The notes under the pieces: model-generated
The model's database searches: none
The model's input: the letters and a program-made list of their open reading frames with translations, nothing else
What the model was told of the DNA's origin: nothing
Program-made: the position numbers and the translations under genes
Source of the DNA: Aporhodopirellula aestuarii
GTDB taxonomy: Bacteria > Planctomycetota > Planctomycetia > Pirellulales > Pirellulaceae
Length of the DNA: 64,000 nucleotides
Assembly (NCBI RefSeq): GCF_023701485.1
Contig: NZ_JAMQBK010000029.1
Location: 62,001 to 126,000, forward strand
Direction: 5' to 3'
In this document: positions 54,363-63,800 of the stretch, one piece after another
Layout of the letters: every line of letters starts with the position of its first letter
How positions within the stretch are numbered: position 1 is the first letter of the stretch

Positions 54363-55672
54363 CAGGGCTGTGCCGAATCATTCTTCTTAGCGACGAATCG
54401 ATAAATTCTGCCTCCGCCCATCATCGTGCTCATCAACGCTTCACCCGATTCGGTTTCGCCAAACGTGAAGACGGGGAGTTGTTGCCACGCGATCGGGCGG
54501 TTCTCGATGACCTTCTTCGATTCGGGGTCAATTTTCATGGCCCATAACCGGCCGCTGACGTAATCACCGTAGAGATAGTAGCCGTTGAGTTCGGGAGTTT
54601 CCTTTCCACGGTACACTAACCCGCCGGTCACTGATTTTCCCCAGTCATCGGTATGAGGATATTCGACCAGAGGTTCGATGAGTCTTGGGTTGGGACCCGA
54701 TCCCTTCCCACCGCCGAGCGTAAAGGAGTGGGCACCTTCTCGTAGACTCCATCCATAATTACCGCCTTTGCGGATCAGGTTGATTTCTTCCCAATCGTTT
54801 TGGCCGACGTCTGCCGCCCAGAGTTCACCTGTGGCTGGGTCAAACGCCATCCGCCAAATGTTGCGAACGCCCCAAGCGTAGATCTCAGGCCAAACGTTTG
54901 ATCGACCGACCAACGGGTTGTCTTGCGGGATTGCGTATGGCATTCCTTCGTCACGCGAGTCGACGTCGATTCGCAGGATTGATCCGAGCACTTTGCTCAT
55001 GTCCTGAGCAGACTTTAAAGGGTCATTCGCTTTGCCGCCGTCGCCCAGTCCGATATACAAATAGCCATCGGGTCCAAACGTGACGGTGCCGCCATTGTGA
55101 TTCCAAAATGGTTGTTGGACTTTCATCAACACGCGTTCGCTGTTGGGGTCACCAATACGATTCTGTGATCCCTCAACGGTGTGGAATTCGCTGAGGATGG
55201 AGACGTGAGGTCGTGCCGAGGTCGTGTAGTAAACGTACAGGCGACCGTTTTCTTTGAACTTGGGATGAAAGGTCAGCCCGAGGAATCCTTCTTCGTTTTC
55301 GCGATCTTTGTAGGTGACTCGGTCGCTTAGATCGAGAAACAGGTCGGGGTCTTCAATTTGCGCGTCGTCTTGATCGAAAGAGTAGATTTCGCCAGTTTGA
55401 CTGGCGACGAACAATCTTCCACTTCCATCACCTGCACCTGACATGATGATCGGGCGACTGATGCGTAGATTGGGATAGGCCTCGACCACTTCGATTGGCA
55501 TCGGGGTGATGTTGAGATCGGCGGGTGGATCGGCGAGGTTGATCGTTGGTGATTGCATTGGTTCATCCGCCGGAAGTGGATGATTGAACGGCAATGCGAT
55601 AATTGATGCTGTGCAAAGGAACAGCAGTCGACAGCTGGCTGGTATGAGAGTCATGTCGGAAGTGATTTTCAT
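54362..55672 (-). CDS. Soluble PQQ-dependent glucose/sorbosone dehydrogenase family protein
   Basis: A 436-residue secreted beta-propeller with a signal peptide (MTLIPASCRLLFLCTASIIALPFNHPLPA). Blocks typical of the GSDH family are EGFLGLTFHPKF, WNHNGGTVTFGPDGYLYIGLGDGG, ILRIDVDSRDEGMPYAIPQDNP, EIYAWGVRNIWRMAFDPATGELWAADVGQNDWEEINLIRKGGNYGW and GYYLYGDYVSGRLWAM. It probably oxidises a sugar or aldose in the periplasm, using PQQ or simply as a propeller relative. It is the first gene of the operon that ends in a two-component system. The Arg residues that bind PQQ in known members were not individually checked. Confidence 0.88.
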   Translation of the reverse strand: MKITSDMTLIPASCRLLFLCTASIIALPFNHPLPADEPMQSPTINLADPPADLNITPMPIEVVEAYPNLRISRPIIMSGAGDGSGRLFVASQTGEIYSFDQDDAQIEDPDLFLDLSDRVTYKDRENEEGFLGLTFHPKFKENGRLYVYYTTSARPHVSILSEFHTVEGSQNRIGDPNSERVLMKVQQPFWNHNGGTVTFGPDGYLYIGLGDGGKANDPLKSAQDMSKVLGSILRIDVDSRDEGMPYAIPQDNPLVGRSNVWPEIYAWGVRNIWRMAFDPATGELWAADVGQNDWEEINLIRKGGNYGWSLREGAHSFTLGGGKGSGPNPRLIEPLVEYPHTDDWGKSVTGGLVYRGKETPELNGYYLYGDYVSGRLWAMKIDPESKKVIENRPIAWQQLPVFTFGETESGEALMSTMMGGGRIYRFVAKKNDSAQP

Positions 55673-55784
55673 AGGAGTTTTTAGTCGATTAAGGGGACGA
55701 GAAGGTTGTTGTTGGTAGGCATTCTAACGGGATGAACCAATTGCATGCGAAAGGGGCGGTATTGCGAATTCGATTTCGCGTCCT

Positions 55785-55813
55785 TTGAATTGAGGGCTTT
55801 ATTTTCCTATTCT
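55785..55813 (+). promoter_or_regulatory. Candidate sigma70 promoter for the acyl-CoA dehydrogenase-like gene
   Basis: TTGAAT (55785-55790), a 17-base spacer, TATTCT (55808-55813). Transcription would start near 55820, only about 10 bases before the ATG at 55831, giving a very short leader. It lies in the divergent gap with the sugar dehydrogenase operon. Confidence 0.35.
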
Positions 55814-55830
55814 TAAGAGTCTTGTTTACG

Positions 55831-56997
55831 ATGTCTTCCATCCAATCTGAAATCGATTCCTGCGTCATGTCTAGCGAAGTCAGCTTCGCTGGTTGTCCAC
55901 TCGAGCAACTTGTGGCAGATGTTGGTCGCGCCGCGCTGCACAGCAACAGCGAGGCGACGTGGCCGGCCGGTGCGTGGTACCACTGTATGCAAGCAGGCGT
56001 GCTTCGTTGGTTTGCTCCCGTTTCGAAAGGTGGTATTGAATTGGGCGGATGGGGCTGGACTCCGTCGGAGCGGTTGCGAGGTCTGATGGCGATTGCGTCC
56101 GCGGATTTGACGACGGCTTTTGTGCTGACCCAATCCGTAGCGGCGATTACCCGCATGGTGGGAAGCGACAACAGTTTACTGCATGAACAAGTGTTGCCAG
56201 ACGTGTTGAGCGGGGAGCAGTTCACAACGGTTGGCATCAGTCATTTAGCGACCAGTCGGCAGCATTTGAGCCGGCCGGTTTTGCGTGCCGAACCCGTGCA
56301 TGGATCTTTGGAGGCTTGGTCGCCTGAACCCGAGGCGTACGTTCTTGACGGAACTGCTCCATGGGTCACTGGCGTGCGTGTGGCCGACGTGGTGGTGGTG
56401 GGTGCGGTTTGTGATAACGGCCAAGAAATCTTGTTTGCCGTGCCGGTTGATTTGCCGGGGATCCATTGTGGTGATGGTACCGATTTGATGGCTTTATCGG
56501 GAAGCGGCACAGACCAAATGCGATTTAATCGCGTGAAGGTCGGAAGTGAATGGATCGTATCGGGGCCGGCCGACCCGGCAAAAAAGGTGACGAACCAGGG
56601 TGGCTCAACAGGCGGGACGGGTTCATTGCAGACGTCAGCATTGTCGCTCGGTCTATCACGATCAGCGATCGGTTACCTGCGACGGAATTGCCAGCAACGG
56701 GAGGAGCTGTTGCGGCCAACCGCGGCGTTCGAAAAGGAGTTGGATAAGCTCGAGCGAGAACTTCTCTCGGCCGCCGAGGGACAGTCGCCTTACAGTGCGA
56801 TGCAGATCCGCAGTCTTGCGAACGACCTCGTCATACGGTCCACTCAGGCCGCTTTGATGGCGGCGAAGGGTGCGGGGTTTGTTCAGCACCACAGTGTTGG
56901 AAGATGGTGCCGCGAAGCCATGTTTTTCCTGGTTTGGAGTTGTCCAGACGAGCTGGCGATCTCACGTGTGTGTGAGTTGTCGGGCGCGGCATCTTGA
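55831..56997 (+). CDS. Acyl-CoA dehydrogenase-like flavoprotein (AidB-like?)
   Basis: A 388-residue protein from ATG 55831 (a TTG three codons upstream is possible). The N-terminal half has the helical acyl-CoA dehydrogenase start and the substrate-pocket region (RGLMAIASADLTTAFVLTQSVAAITR, EQFTTVGISHL), the beta-domain YVLDGTAPWVTGVRVADVVVVGAV, and a C-terminal helical part RSAIGYLRRNCQQREELLRPTAAFEKE. It lacks an obvious conserved glutamate base in the usual place, so it may be catalytically altered. It is 19 bp before the alkyltransferase gene, which brings to mind AidB, the acyl-CoA-dehydrogenase homologue of the alkylation response. Confidence 0.75.
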   Translation: MSSIQSEIDSCVMSSEVSFAGCPLEQLVADVGRAALHSNSEATWPAGAWYHCMQAGVLRWFAPVSKGGIELGGWGWTPSERLRGLMAIASADLTTAFVLTQSVAAITRMVGSDNSLLHEQVLPDVLSGEQFTTVGISHLATSRQHLSRPVLRAEPVHGSLEAWSPEPEAYVLDGTAPWVTGVRVADVVVVGAVCDNGQEILFAVPVDLPGIHCGDGTDLMALSGSGTDQMRFNRVKVGSEWIVSGPADPAKKVTNQGGSTGGTGSLQTSALSLGLSRSAIGYLRRNCQQREELLRPTAAFEKELDKLERELLSAAEGQSPYSAMQIRSLANDLVIRSTQAALMAAKGAGFVQHHSVGRWCREAMFFLVWSCPDELAISRVCELSGAAS

Positions 56998-57016
56998 ACG
57001 TTATGAGACGCTGAAA

Positions 57017-57529
57017 ATGAGATTAGTGCAAACGGTTTGGAATAGCCCCGTCGGTGAGCTGCGGATTACGGTTCGCGAACAAGCTGATGGCGACAACGTG
57101 TGTGTCGGTTTGTACTTCCCCGATCATCATCCCGCACCCAGAAATTGGTGCGAGGATTCGATGGTTTCTGACTGGATGCAGAGTGAAACCGCGAGGGGCA
57201 TTGTCGAACAATTGCAGGCTTATTTTGATGATAGTCGGTTTGCGTTCGACACACCGTGTGGTTTTGCGGGGACAGCGTTTCAAATTCAAGTGTGGCGACA
57301 GCTGCAAACAATCCCGCCAGGAAAAACGTGGAGCTACAGCGAGATCGCGGAAAGGATCGGAAGACCGGCTGCGGTCCGGGCAGTGGGAGCGGCGGTAGCT
57401 CGCAATCCCATTTCGATCATTGTTCCCTGTCACCGCGTTATCTCGCGTGGCGGTGGGTTGGCGGGGTTCGCCGGTGGTCTGGACCGCAAGCGGTTCTTGC
57501 TAGAACACGAATCCGCCTTGCTGTGCTAA
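57017..57529 (+). CDS. ogt: Methylated-DNA--protein-cysteine methyltransferase (O6-alkylguanine)
   Basis: A 170-residue DNA repair protein from ATG 57017. It has FQIQVWRQLQTIPPGKTWSYSEIAERIGRPAAVRAVGAAVARNPISIIVPCHRVISRGGGLAGFAGGLDRKRFLLEHE, with the acceptor cysteine in PCHRV and the helix-turn-helix arginine finger RAVGAAVARNP. The N-terminal domain is short, as in Ogt. It removes alkyl groups from O6-guanine in a suicide reaction. The frame extends upstream to 56870 into the previous gene; the start is chosen from the conserved length and the lack of homology upstream. Confidence 0.93.
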   Translation: MRLVQTVWNSPVGELRITVREQADGDNVCVGLYFPDHHPAPRNWCEDSMVSDWMQSETARGIVEQLQAYFDDSRFAFDTPCGFAGTAFQIQVWRQLQTIPPGKTWSYSEIAERIGRPAAVRAVGAAVARNPISIIVPCHRVISRGGGLAGFAGGLDRKRFLLEHESALLC

Positions 57530-57593
57530 CGCATGTCGATTGGCTCCCGCAGTCGGTTTCGAAATCCGACCTGCCGGCGGTAACACACGCTGC

Positions 57594-57986
57594 CTAGGAG
57601 GGATGGTCTTTGCCGATTCGGCGTTGAAGCCAGCGGCGGGCGGAGGCAGCTGGGCCGTTCGGCATTACCAATCCGGCACTCGGTTTGCCGATCGAGTGCT
57701 CAATGATGCGTTGTCGCGTCTTGGCAAGAATGCGATCGCATTTGGGGCAAGTCGACGGCGGCGCGCTCACGCGGACGTCCTCGCAATGGGGGCAGAAGTG
57801 TTCAATGGTGGGACGCCGGGCGGCTTCGAATAGCCCGCCCACTTCGCTGGCGGCGAACCACGGGGAGTCGTCTTTGCGGACCCTCGTTTCCGCCAGAACG
57901 CTACCGTCACGCACCAACGTCAGCAACTCGGCTGGTCTCAGCGGCCCGAGTTCTTCATGTTCGCGTTGCACGTACCAAGCAGTCAT
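57594..57986 (-). CDS. GYF_2 (DUF4339) domain protein with zinc ribbon
   Basis: A 130-residue protein: MTAWYVQREHEELGPLRPAELLTLVRDGSVLAETRVRKDDSPWFAASEVGGLF is a GYF_2 domain, followed by a four-cysteine ribbon (CPHC and CPKC) and a basic tail. GYF_2 domains bind proline-rich sequences or act as scaffolds; the function here is unknown. It is 27 bp after the PH-domain gene on the same strand and convergent with ogt. Confidence 0.8.
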   Translation of the reverse strand: MTAWYVQREHEELGPLRPAELLTLVRDGSVLAETRVRKDDSPWFAASEVGGLFEAARRPTIEHFCPHCEDVRVSAPPSTCPKCDRILAKTRQRIIEHSIGKPSAGLVMPNGPAASARRWLQRRIGKDHPS

Positions 57987-58013
57987 CTGGAATGTCGCAG
58001 CAATTAAAAAACG

Positions 58014-58721
58014 TCAAATGGATTCGATGTGGAGGCTTCGTCGTCGGCGTTCTGCCCGCCGTACGTCGTCGATGAGTCCAGCAACTTCACTGACTTTATC
58101 GATTCCGATTAGGCGTAATTCGGGGTCCGAACGGTCCGAACTGGTGATGTTGATCGTGCCGACCCCGAAGAGTCTCTGTACCGGCCCCTGTTCGTAACTG
58201 ACGTCGTCGATATCGATCACTTCGATTCGGTCAGTGCGACGAGTGAGCAGTCCCGTTTTATGAATGAAACGTTGGCTGGTCAATTCATAGTGAAACCCCA
58301 ATCGCATGCGGGCATAATTTGCCGCGACAAGTAGCCACAGAATTACAATAATTACGAGAGCGATGGTAATGGACAGTTGGGGGAGCATGAAGGCCCCAAC
58401 CAGCAGGCCGACGGAGACAATTGTTAGCCCAATCCACCATCCGACCATGGCTTTGGGGCTGTAACCACCGCTCCACAGCGTCTGTTCGGGTTCGTGATCG
58501 TCGAGGGAGTCGCGTCGATTGGCGATTTCCTGCTCGAATCGGTCGCGAGGCGACGTGCCCCTCGCTGTCGGCGACGATTGGCCGGCAGGTGGCCCGGTGT
58601 CCGGCCGGGAATCGGACGGCATGGGCGAGGACTGCGGCGGTTTTCCTGCGGTTCCGGCCGATTCCGCCACGGGGCGTTGATCGTCTGCGGGGCCAGCGTT
58701 GGGATGCTCTGATTCGCTCAT
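58014..58721 (-). CDS. bPH_2 (DUF304) PH-domain membrane protein
   Basis: A 235-residue protein. The first 90 residues are low-complexity (Ser/Pro/Gln/Gly) with a Glu/Arg stretch. Two hydrophobic segments follow at about 95-135 (MVGWWIGLTIVSVGLLVGAFML and SITIALVIIVILWLLVAANY), then a PH-like domain (MRLGFHYELTSQRFIHKTGLLTRRTDRIEVIDIDDVSYEQGPVQRLFGVGTINITSS). This is the YdbS/YdbT-type family of membrane PH proteins. The long disordered N-terminus is unusual. Role unknown. Confidence 0.82.
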   Translation of the reverse strand: MSESEHPNAGPADDQRPVAESAGTAGKPPQSSPMPSDSRPDTGPPAGQSSPTARGTSPRDRFEQEIANRRDSLDDHEPEQTLWSGGYSPKAMVGWWIGLTIVSVGLLVGAFMLPQLSITIALVIIVILWLLVAANYARMRLGFHYELTSQRFIHKTGLLTRRTDRIEVIDIDDVSYEQGPVQRLFGVGTINITSSDRSDPELRLIGIDKVSEVAGLIDDVRRAERRRRSLHIESI

Positions 58722-58945
58722 GGTAGGGTGCTTGGGGGGGCGAAAAGGTCAAAATGCGGCCGTGCTCACACTCTGGAGTCGTCGTTTGGGTGAGCCGGGA
58801 ATTGAATTGTCACAGGGAACACATCGGTTGCCATGGGGTAATATGGCTCGATGGAATATAACACAGGGCTCAGAATCTCGTGAGAGTCTAGGATTTTCTC
58901 GAGATCTCTCCGTGGCCGCTCACTTTTTTGATTTGAACCTTCGAT

Positions 58946-59569
58946 ATGCGTTGTCCATTTTGTCATTCCGATAACGACAAAGTGCTTGATTCCCGATCGG
59001 CGCAGGCCGGTTATCGCGTGCGTCGCAAGCGGGTTTGCCAGGAATGCGGACGTCGCTTCGTGACGATGGAGCACATCGAGGCGTTGAATGTTCGCGTGGT
59101 TAAAAGTGATGAAACGCGGGAGCCTTTTGACCGCGAGAAAATCCGGCGTGGCATCGAGCGGGCCTGTTCCAAGCGATCCGTGCCGAGCGAAAAGATTGAA
59201 GCCACGGTCCAGAGCATTGAGGCGGCCATCTATTCGGAGTTTGATTTCGAAATCCCAGCGGAGAAGATTGGGGAGGTCGTCCTCCGATTTCTCGCGACCG
59301 TGGACGAAGTGGCTTACATTCGCTTCGCGAGTGTTTATCGTGAGTTTTCCGATGCGAAGGATTTTTTGAGGATCATTTCCGTTTTGGACAAAACGCGGGA
59401 GGAAAACAAGGAACCGAACGTGCAAACGTCGTCGACACGACCTCCGAAATTCGCCAAATCGTCCACTGAAAATGCGGACGGCGGGGAGTCCAAAAGCAAC
59501 CAATCGTACGATAAAGAGAAGCGATCGAAATTGACGAAGAAGTCACGTGCCGCCGGGGATCGTTCATGA
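58946..59569 (+). CDS. nrdR: Transcriptional repressor NrdR
   Basis: A 207-residue NrdR. The zinc ribbon MRCPFCHSDNDKVLDSRSAQAGYRVRRKRVCQECGRRFVT has Cys3, Cys6, Cys31 and Cys34; the ATP-cone (RVVKSDETREPFDREKIRRGIERACSKRSV ... EIPAEKIGEVVLRFLATVDEVAYIRFASVYREFSDAKDFLRIIS) is complete. It represses ribonucleotide reductase genes. The last 55 residues are a basic, low-complexity extension not found in typical 150-residue NrdR. The stop overlaps the next ATG by 4 bp. No nrd gene lies in the window. Confidence 0.95.
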   Translation: MRCPFCHSDNDKVLDSRSAQAGYRVRRKRVCQECGRRFVTMEHIEALNVRVVKSDETREPFDREKIRRGIERACSKRSVPSEKIEATVQSIEAAIYSEFDFEIPAEKIGEVVLRFLATVDEVAYIRFASVYREFSDAKDFLRIISVLDKTREENKEPNVQTSSTRPPKFAKSSTENADGGESKSNQSYDKEKRSKLTKKSRAAGDRS

Positions 59570-60729
59570 GACGAACGCCGCTGGCTTGGAAAAACCTCGT
59601 TAACGAACCGCGGCGACTGTTCTTGGCCTCAGCCGGCGTCGGCTTTGCCGCCGTTTTGATGTTCACGCAAAACGGATTTCGCAACGCGTTGCTCGACAGC
59701 CCGGTGCAATTGATCGAGCTGATGGATTGTGATTTGGTTGCCGTCAGCAAGGCTCGATACATGTTGCCGGTCAATCAGCGTTTTCCTCGCGACTTGCTAC
59801 GCCGGGCATTGTCGGACCCATCGGTGTTAGCGGCTGAACCACTGCTGATTGAGCGGTTACTGGCGCGGGTTCGTGTGGCAGGGCAGAAGGCGCGGCCGAT
59901 TCGCGTGGTGTCGGTACCATCGCAACCGGGGTGGTTATCGATTCCGGGGCTCAGTGAATTACGCCAAAAGCTGCAACCTCCCGGGGCGGCGTTGATCGAT
60001 CGCAAGACACGACGCGAGTACGGTTTTAATCTGCAGGACGGCGAGCCGGTCCCGCAGGTCGTTGAGTTAGCCGGCAAGCGGATTCATTTGGTCGGCAGCA
60101 TCACGATCGGCACCGATTTTGCCAACGAGGGCACGTTGCTGATGCGCGAAAGTGAATTTGCGGAGTATTTTCCTGTTCGCGGTGGATGGCAGCCGCTCGA
60201 AGTCGTCGACGTGGGGATGATCCGCGTTCGCGAGGGAGACGACCCGAAGGAGGTTGCCGCTCGTCTAACGAGTCTCGCTCCAAAACTCTGGACGGTGCTC
60301 AGTCGCGCCGAATTAAAGCAAAAAGAAACCAATTTTTGGAAAGAGCAAACACCGGTTGGGAAGATCTTTTCGATCGGCACTGTGATGGGCTTCGTCGTTG
60401 GAGTGATCATTTGTTATCAGATCCTGTTCACCAGTTTGCAGGATGCGATGCCGGAGTTTGCCACCTTGAAGGCGATGGGTTACCCGAACCGTTTCTTCAT
60501 CGGGCTGGTGGTGCGGCAGTCCGTTTTCTTGTCGCTATTTGGTTTTGTTCCGGCGGTCTTGGTGGCATGGGGGCTGTTCCTGGCGCTTGAATATTTTTCG
60601 GGATTGCCGATGCGTCTAACGGTGATGCGCTGTTTGCTGGTCTTGGGGCTAACGACATCGATGTGTCTGATCAGCGGGTTGCTCGCCCTTCGCAAGCTAT
60701 TGCGTGCCGATCCAGCGAGTCTCTTTTGA
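59566..60729 (+). CDS. DevC/FtsX-like ABC transporter permease
   Basis: A 387-residue permease. It starts MRRTPLAWKNLVNEPRRLFLASAGVGFAAVLMFTQNGFRNALLDS, like the cyanobacterial DevC family, has a periplasmic domain, and ends with three membrane segments (GKIFSIGTVMGFVVGVIICYQILFTSLQDAMPEFATLKAMGY, ...). It has no ATPase or DevB partner next to it. The ATG overlaps the nrdR stop (ATGA), so it is coupled to nrdR, an odd pairing. The downstream PQQ-repeat protein is 169 bp away. Confidence 0.85.
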   Translation: MRRTPLAWKNLVNEPRRLFLASAGVGFAAVLMFTQNGFRNALLDSPVQLIELMDCDLVAVSKARYMLPVNQRFPRDLLRRALSDPSVLAAEPLLIERLLARVRVAGQKARPIRVVSVPSQPGWLSIPGLSELRQKLQPPGAALIDRKTRREYGFNLQDGEPVPQVVELAGKRIHLVGSITIGTDFANEGTLLMRESEFAEYFPVRGGWQPLEVVDVGMIRVREGDDPKEVAARLTSLAPKLWTVLSRAELKQKETNFWKEQTPVGKIFSIGTVMGFVVGVIICYQILFTSLQDAMPEFATLKAMGYPNRFFIGLVVRQSVFLSLFGFVPAVLVAWGLFLALEYFSGLPMRLTVMRCLLVLGLTTSMCLISGLLALRKLLRADPASLF

Positions 60730-60898
60730 TGTCGCGTGGACTTCCCCGATGGAGCTTGATGGGCACCGCACGCACGTGGTGGACTGACGACCGAGAGCTT
60801 TAAAAATGCGTTGTTCTTTCGCTTTTTGCTCACGAACAAACCTTACAATTAAAAACATTTCTGATCCGAAACGCTGATTGTTGTCTAAAGGCATTGAT

Positions 60899-63800
60899 GT
60901 GAAACGTTCTGTGAATTTGACAGTGCCAACGCTGCTGGTTGCCCTGGTGATTCAGGCATGGGGTACTTTTCTGACCGACGCAAACATCTGCAACGCCCAA
61001 GGGCTGATGCAGACGTCGTTGGACACGGCGACCTCGGAGCTGTTGCCGGCACCCCGGAGCGTGCGTCAGCAGATTCGCGAAGCTAAAGAAGCCTTAGAGC
61101 AAGAACGCTATAGCGACGCGGTCGTGCGTTTGGGTGATCTGCTCCGTCGCACGTTCAACGGGAACTCCGGTGAGATTACCCAAGACTATTTCGTGCGAAC
61201 GTCTCCATCGAGCGAGGAACTGCGAAACAGGATGATCGAGCAACGCATCGAGCGATTGCTTGATGACGAAGACGATGTTCTCGACTCCGAAGGCGCTGCC
61301 ACGATTCTTCGTCAGGTCCGTGACATGATCGGAAGGCTGCCGGATCAGGCGTTTGAGATTTATGAACTCCGTTATGGGCCGCTAGCGGCAAAGCTCCTGC
61401 AAGATGCTCAACCGACTCGTGATTGGGAGGCGGTCGAACAAGTTCGCCGAGAGTTCTTTCATACGAAGGCTGGTTATCGGGCCTCATATTTGCTCGCGAT
61501 GAGAGAGTGGTTGCTCGGCAATCCGTTGGCAGTGTCTTTGTTGCTCGATGATGTGGTTGATTTACCGCGGGCGACTTCGCAACTCGGCGATGAAGTGATT
61601 TGGTTGCACGCCGGTGCGTGTTGGATGGCGGGCCGCTCCTTGCCGAAACCCATTCGCGTCCCGGCAGATTGGTCGGCTGCGGTTCAGGGAAACGATTTTG
61701 ACGAGGCGGCCTGGGAATCTGCAGTCCGTTCGCGTTTTTCGTCGATGGCGTTCACGATTGATCCGACGTCGGTCGACTACGCCTATTTGGGCGGGCGTCC
61801 TAGCCGCAGTGATAACTCCGATGGTCAGATGCCGCTGAGCAATGCGCGATGGAAAGTCGAGTCGTCTGGAAGTCCGAGACAGGAACGACTTCTTGAATCC
61901 GAAACGGCGCAGCTCAAAGCGACCGGTCAATTGCCACCGCCGTCATGGATGCCGTTGCGGGTGGGCGATCAATTGCTGATGCGAACCACCGAGCGATTAC
62001 TCGGGGTGGATTACCGCACGGGAAAACGCGTGTGGCAGTACCCTTGGTTCGCCCCACCTGAAGCGATCCCGACTTCGGATGACGAGGATTCCCGTGGCCG
62101 CCGGGGCGAAGAGGACCCGAAAGATATTTTGGTGCAGCGAGTTTGGAACGATGTTCCCTACGGCCAGATCTCCAGCGATGGGGAGCGGGTCTACATGATC
62201 GATGATTTGCGATTGGTCGAGGTGGAGCGTTTCAATCCGTTTGGAATGCGCGGAATGCGATCGGTCAAAGCGAGCAAGAACACGCTCGTTGCGCTCGACT
62301 TGGCGACTGAAGGCAAGTTGCTGTGGCGGCTCGGCTCCGATGAGACAACGCCTTCACGTTTTTCCGAGGCGTTCTTTTTGGGACCTCCGTTGCCATTTCG
62401 CGGGCGGTTGTACGTGATGGCCGAGATGGCCGGTGAAATCGTGTTGGTCTGTTTGGATCCACAGGACGGTTCCGAGCTGTGGCGGCAAGTTTTGGTCTCG
62501 ATCGAATCGAGTGGAATCACCACCGACCCGGTCAGACGCGTCGCTGGCGCGATGCCGACCTATCATGAAGGACTCCTGATTTGTCCGACCGGGGCGGGGG
62601 TCACGATCGCGATTGATCTGATCGACCAGACATTGCGTTGGGTTAATCGTCATCCCCGCAATGCTAGCTTCACAAACAACGCGTTCCGACAGCCGGCGGA
62701 CATGTCGATGAACCAGCTCAGCCAGCGATGGATGACGTCGGTCGCCATCGGTGATGGGACGAATGTCGCGCTCACGCCGGTCGAGTCCGACCGCATGATC
62801 GTCGTGGATGCGGTTACCGGCGAGAATCGATTCCACCCCCAACCGCGAGGCAAGAATCTTTATCTCGCGGGGATCCGTTTCGACCAATACATCATCGTTC
62901 GAGCGGATCGCGTGATGGCCTACGACGTGAATACTGGGACGGAAACGTGGGCGACGCCGGTCGATATGATGCGTCCCGGCCAAAGAGTCGCGGGACGTGG
63001 CGTGTTTGGCGAAACGAGTTATTTCTTGCCGACGACGAGCGACGAGTTGATCGAAATCGCACTGGCATCGGGACGTGTCCTGTCGCGAAGGAACGTGCGG
63101 TATCCGCTCGGGAACTTAGTCGCCGTGGAAGGCGATATTATTTCTCAGGCGACGACGACGACGTCGGTCGCATATGGTGAAGAGTCGTTGCGACCGCAGG
63201 TGGACCGCTTGCTCGAGGCGGATCCTGAGGACCTGTTTGCGATCGTTCACAAAGCTGAACTTTTGTTAGAAGACAACCGTCGAGCGGAAGCCCTCACGTT
63301 GCTCGGCAAGGCACGTGAACTCGATCCAGACAATGACGACGTGATCTCGCTATCCGTCGAGGCCATGCTCAGCAGCCTTCGTGAGCAACACGAAATCTCG
63401 CAAGCCGATTTGGACACGCTGCGGCAATTGATCGATCGCCCCGAACAACAGGCCGAGTTATTCGTGCTGCAGATTTTGCGTCAATTGCGGTCCGGAGAAG
63501 GGGGCAACGGCGTTTCTCAGGATGATTTGCTGGTCGGATTCGATTTATTGCTCGAGTTGTCTGCTCTGATGATTGAGCGGCCCACCATCGCAACTCAGCA
63601 GGCGTTGATTTTCCCAAACGAAGCACGGCAATTCACCTTGTCGGCCTGGGTCACCGCTCGCGTTGCGGAAATCTCAGACGCGGCGGATGAAGCAACTCGC
63701 GACGCGATTAGCGAGAAACTCCTATCGCATCTGTCCACTCGCATGCGACCCAACCGCATGACGCTGGATCAAATCGTGGAGCATTTTTCGCCGCTGGCAT

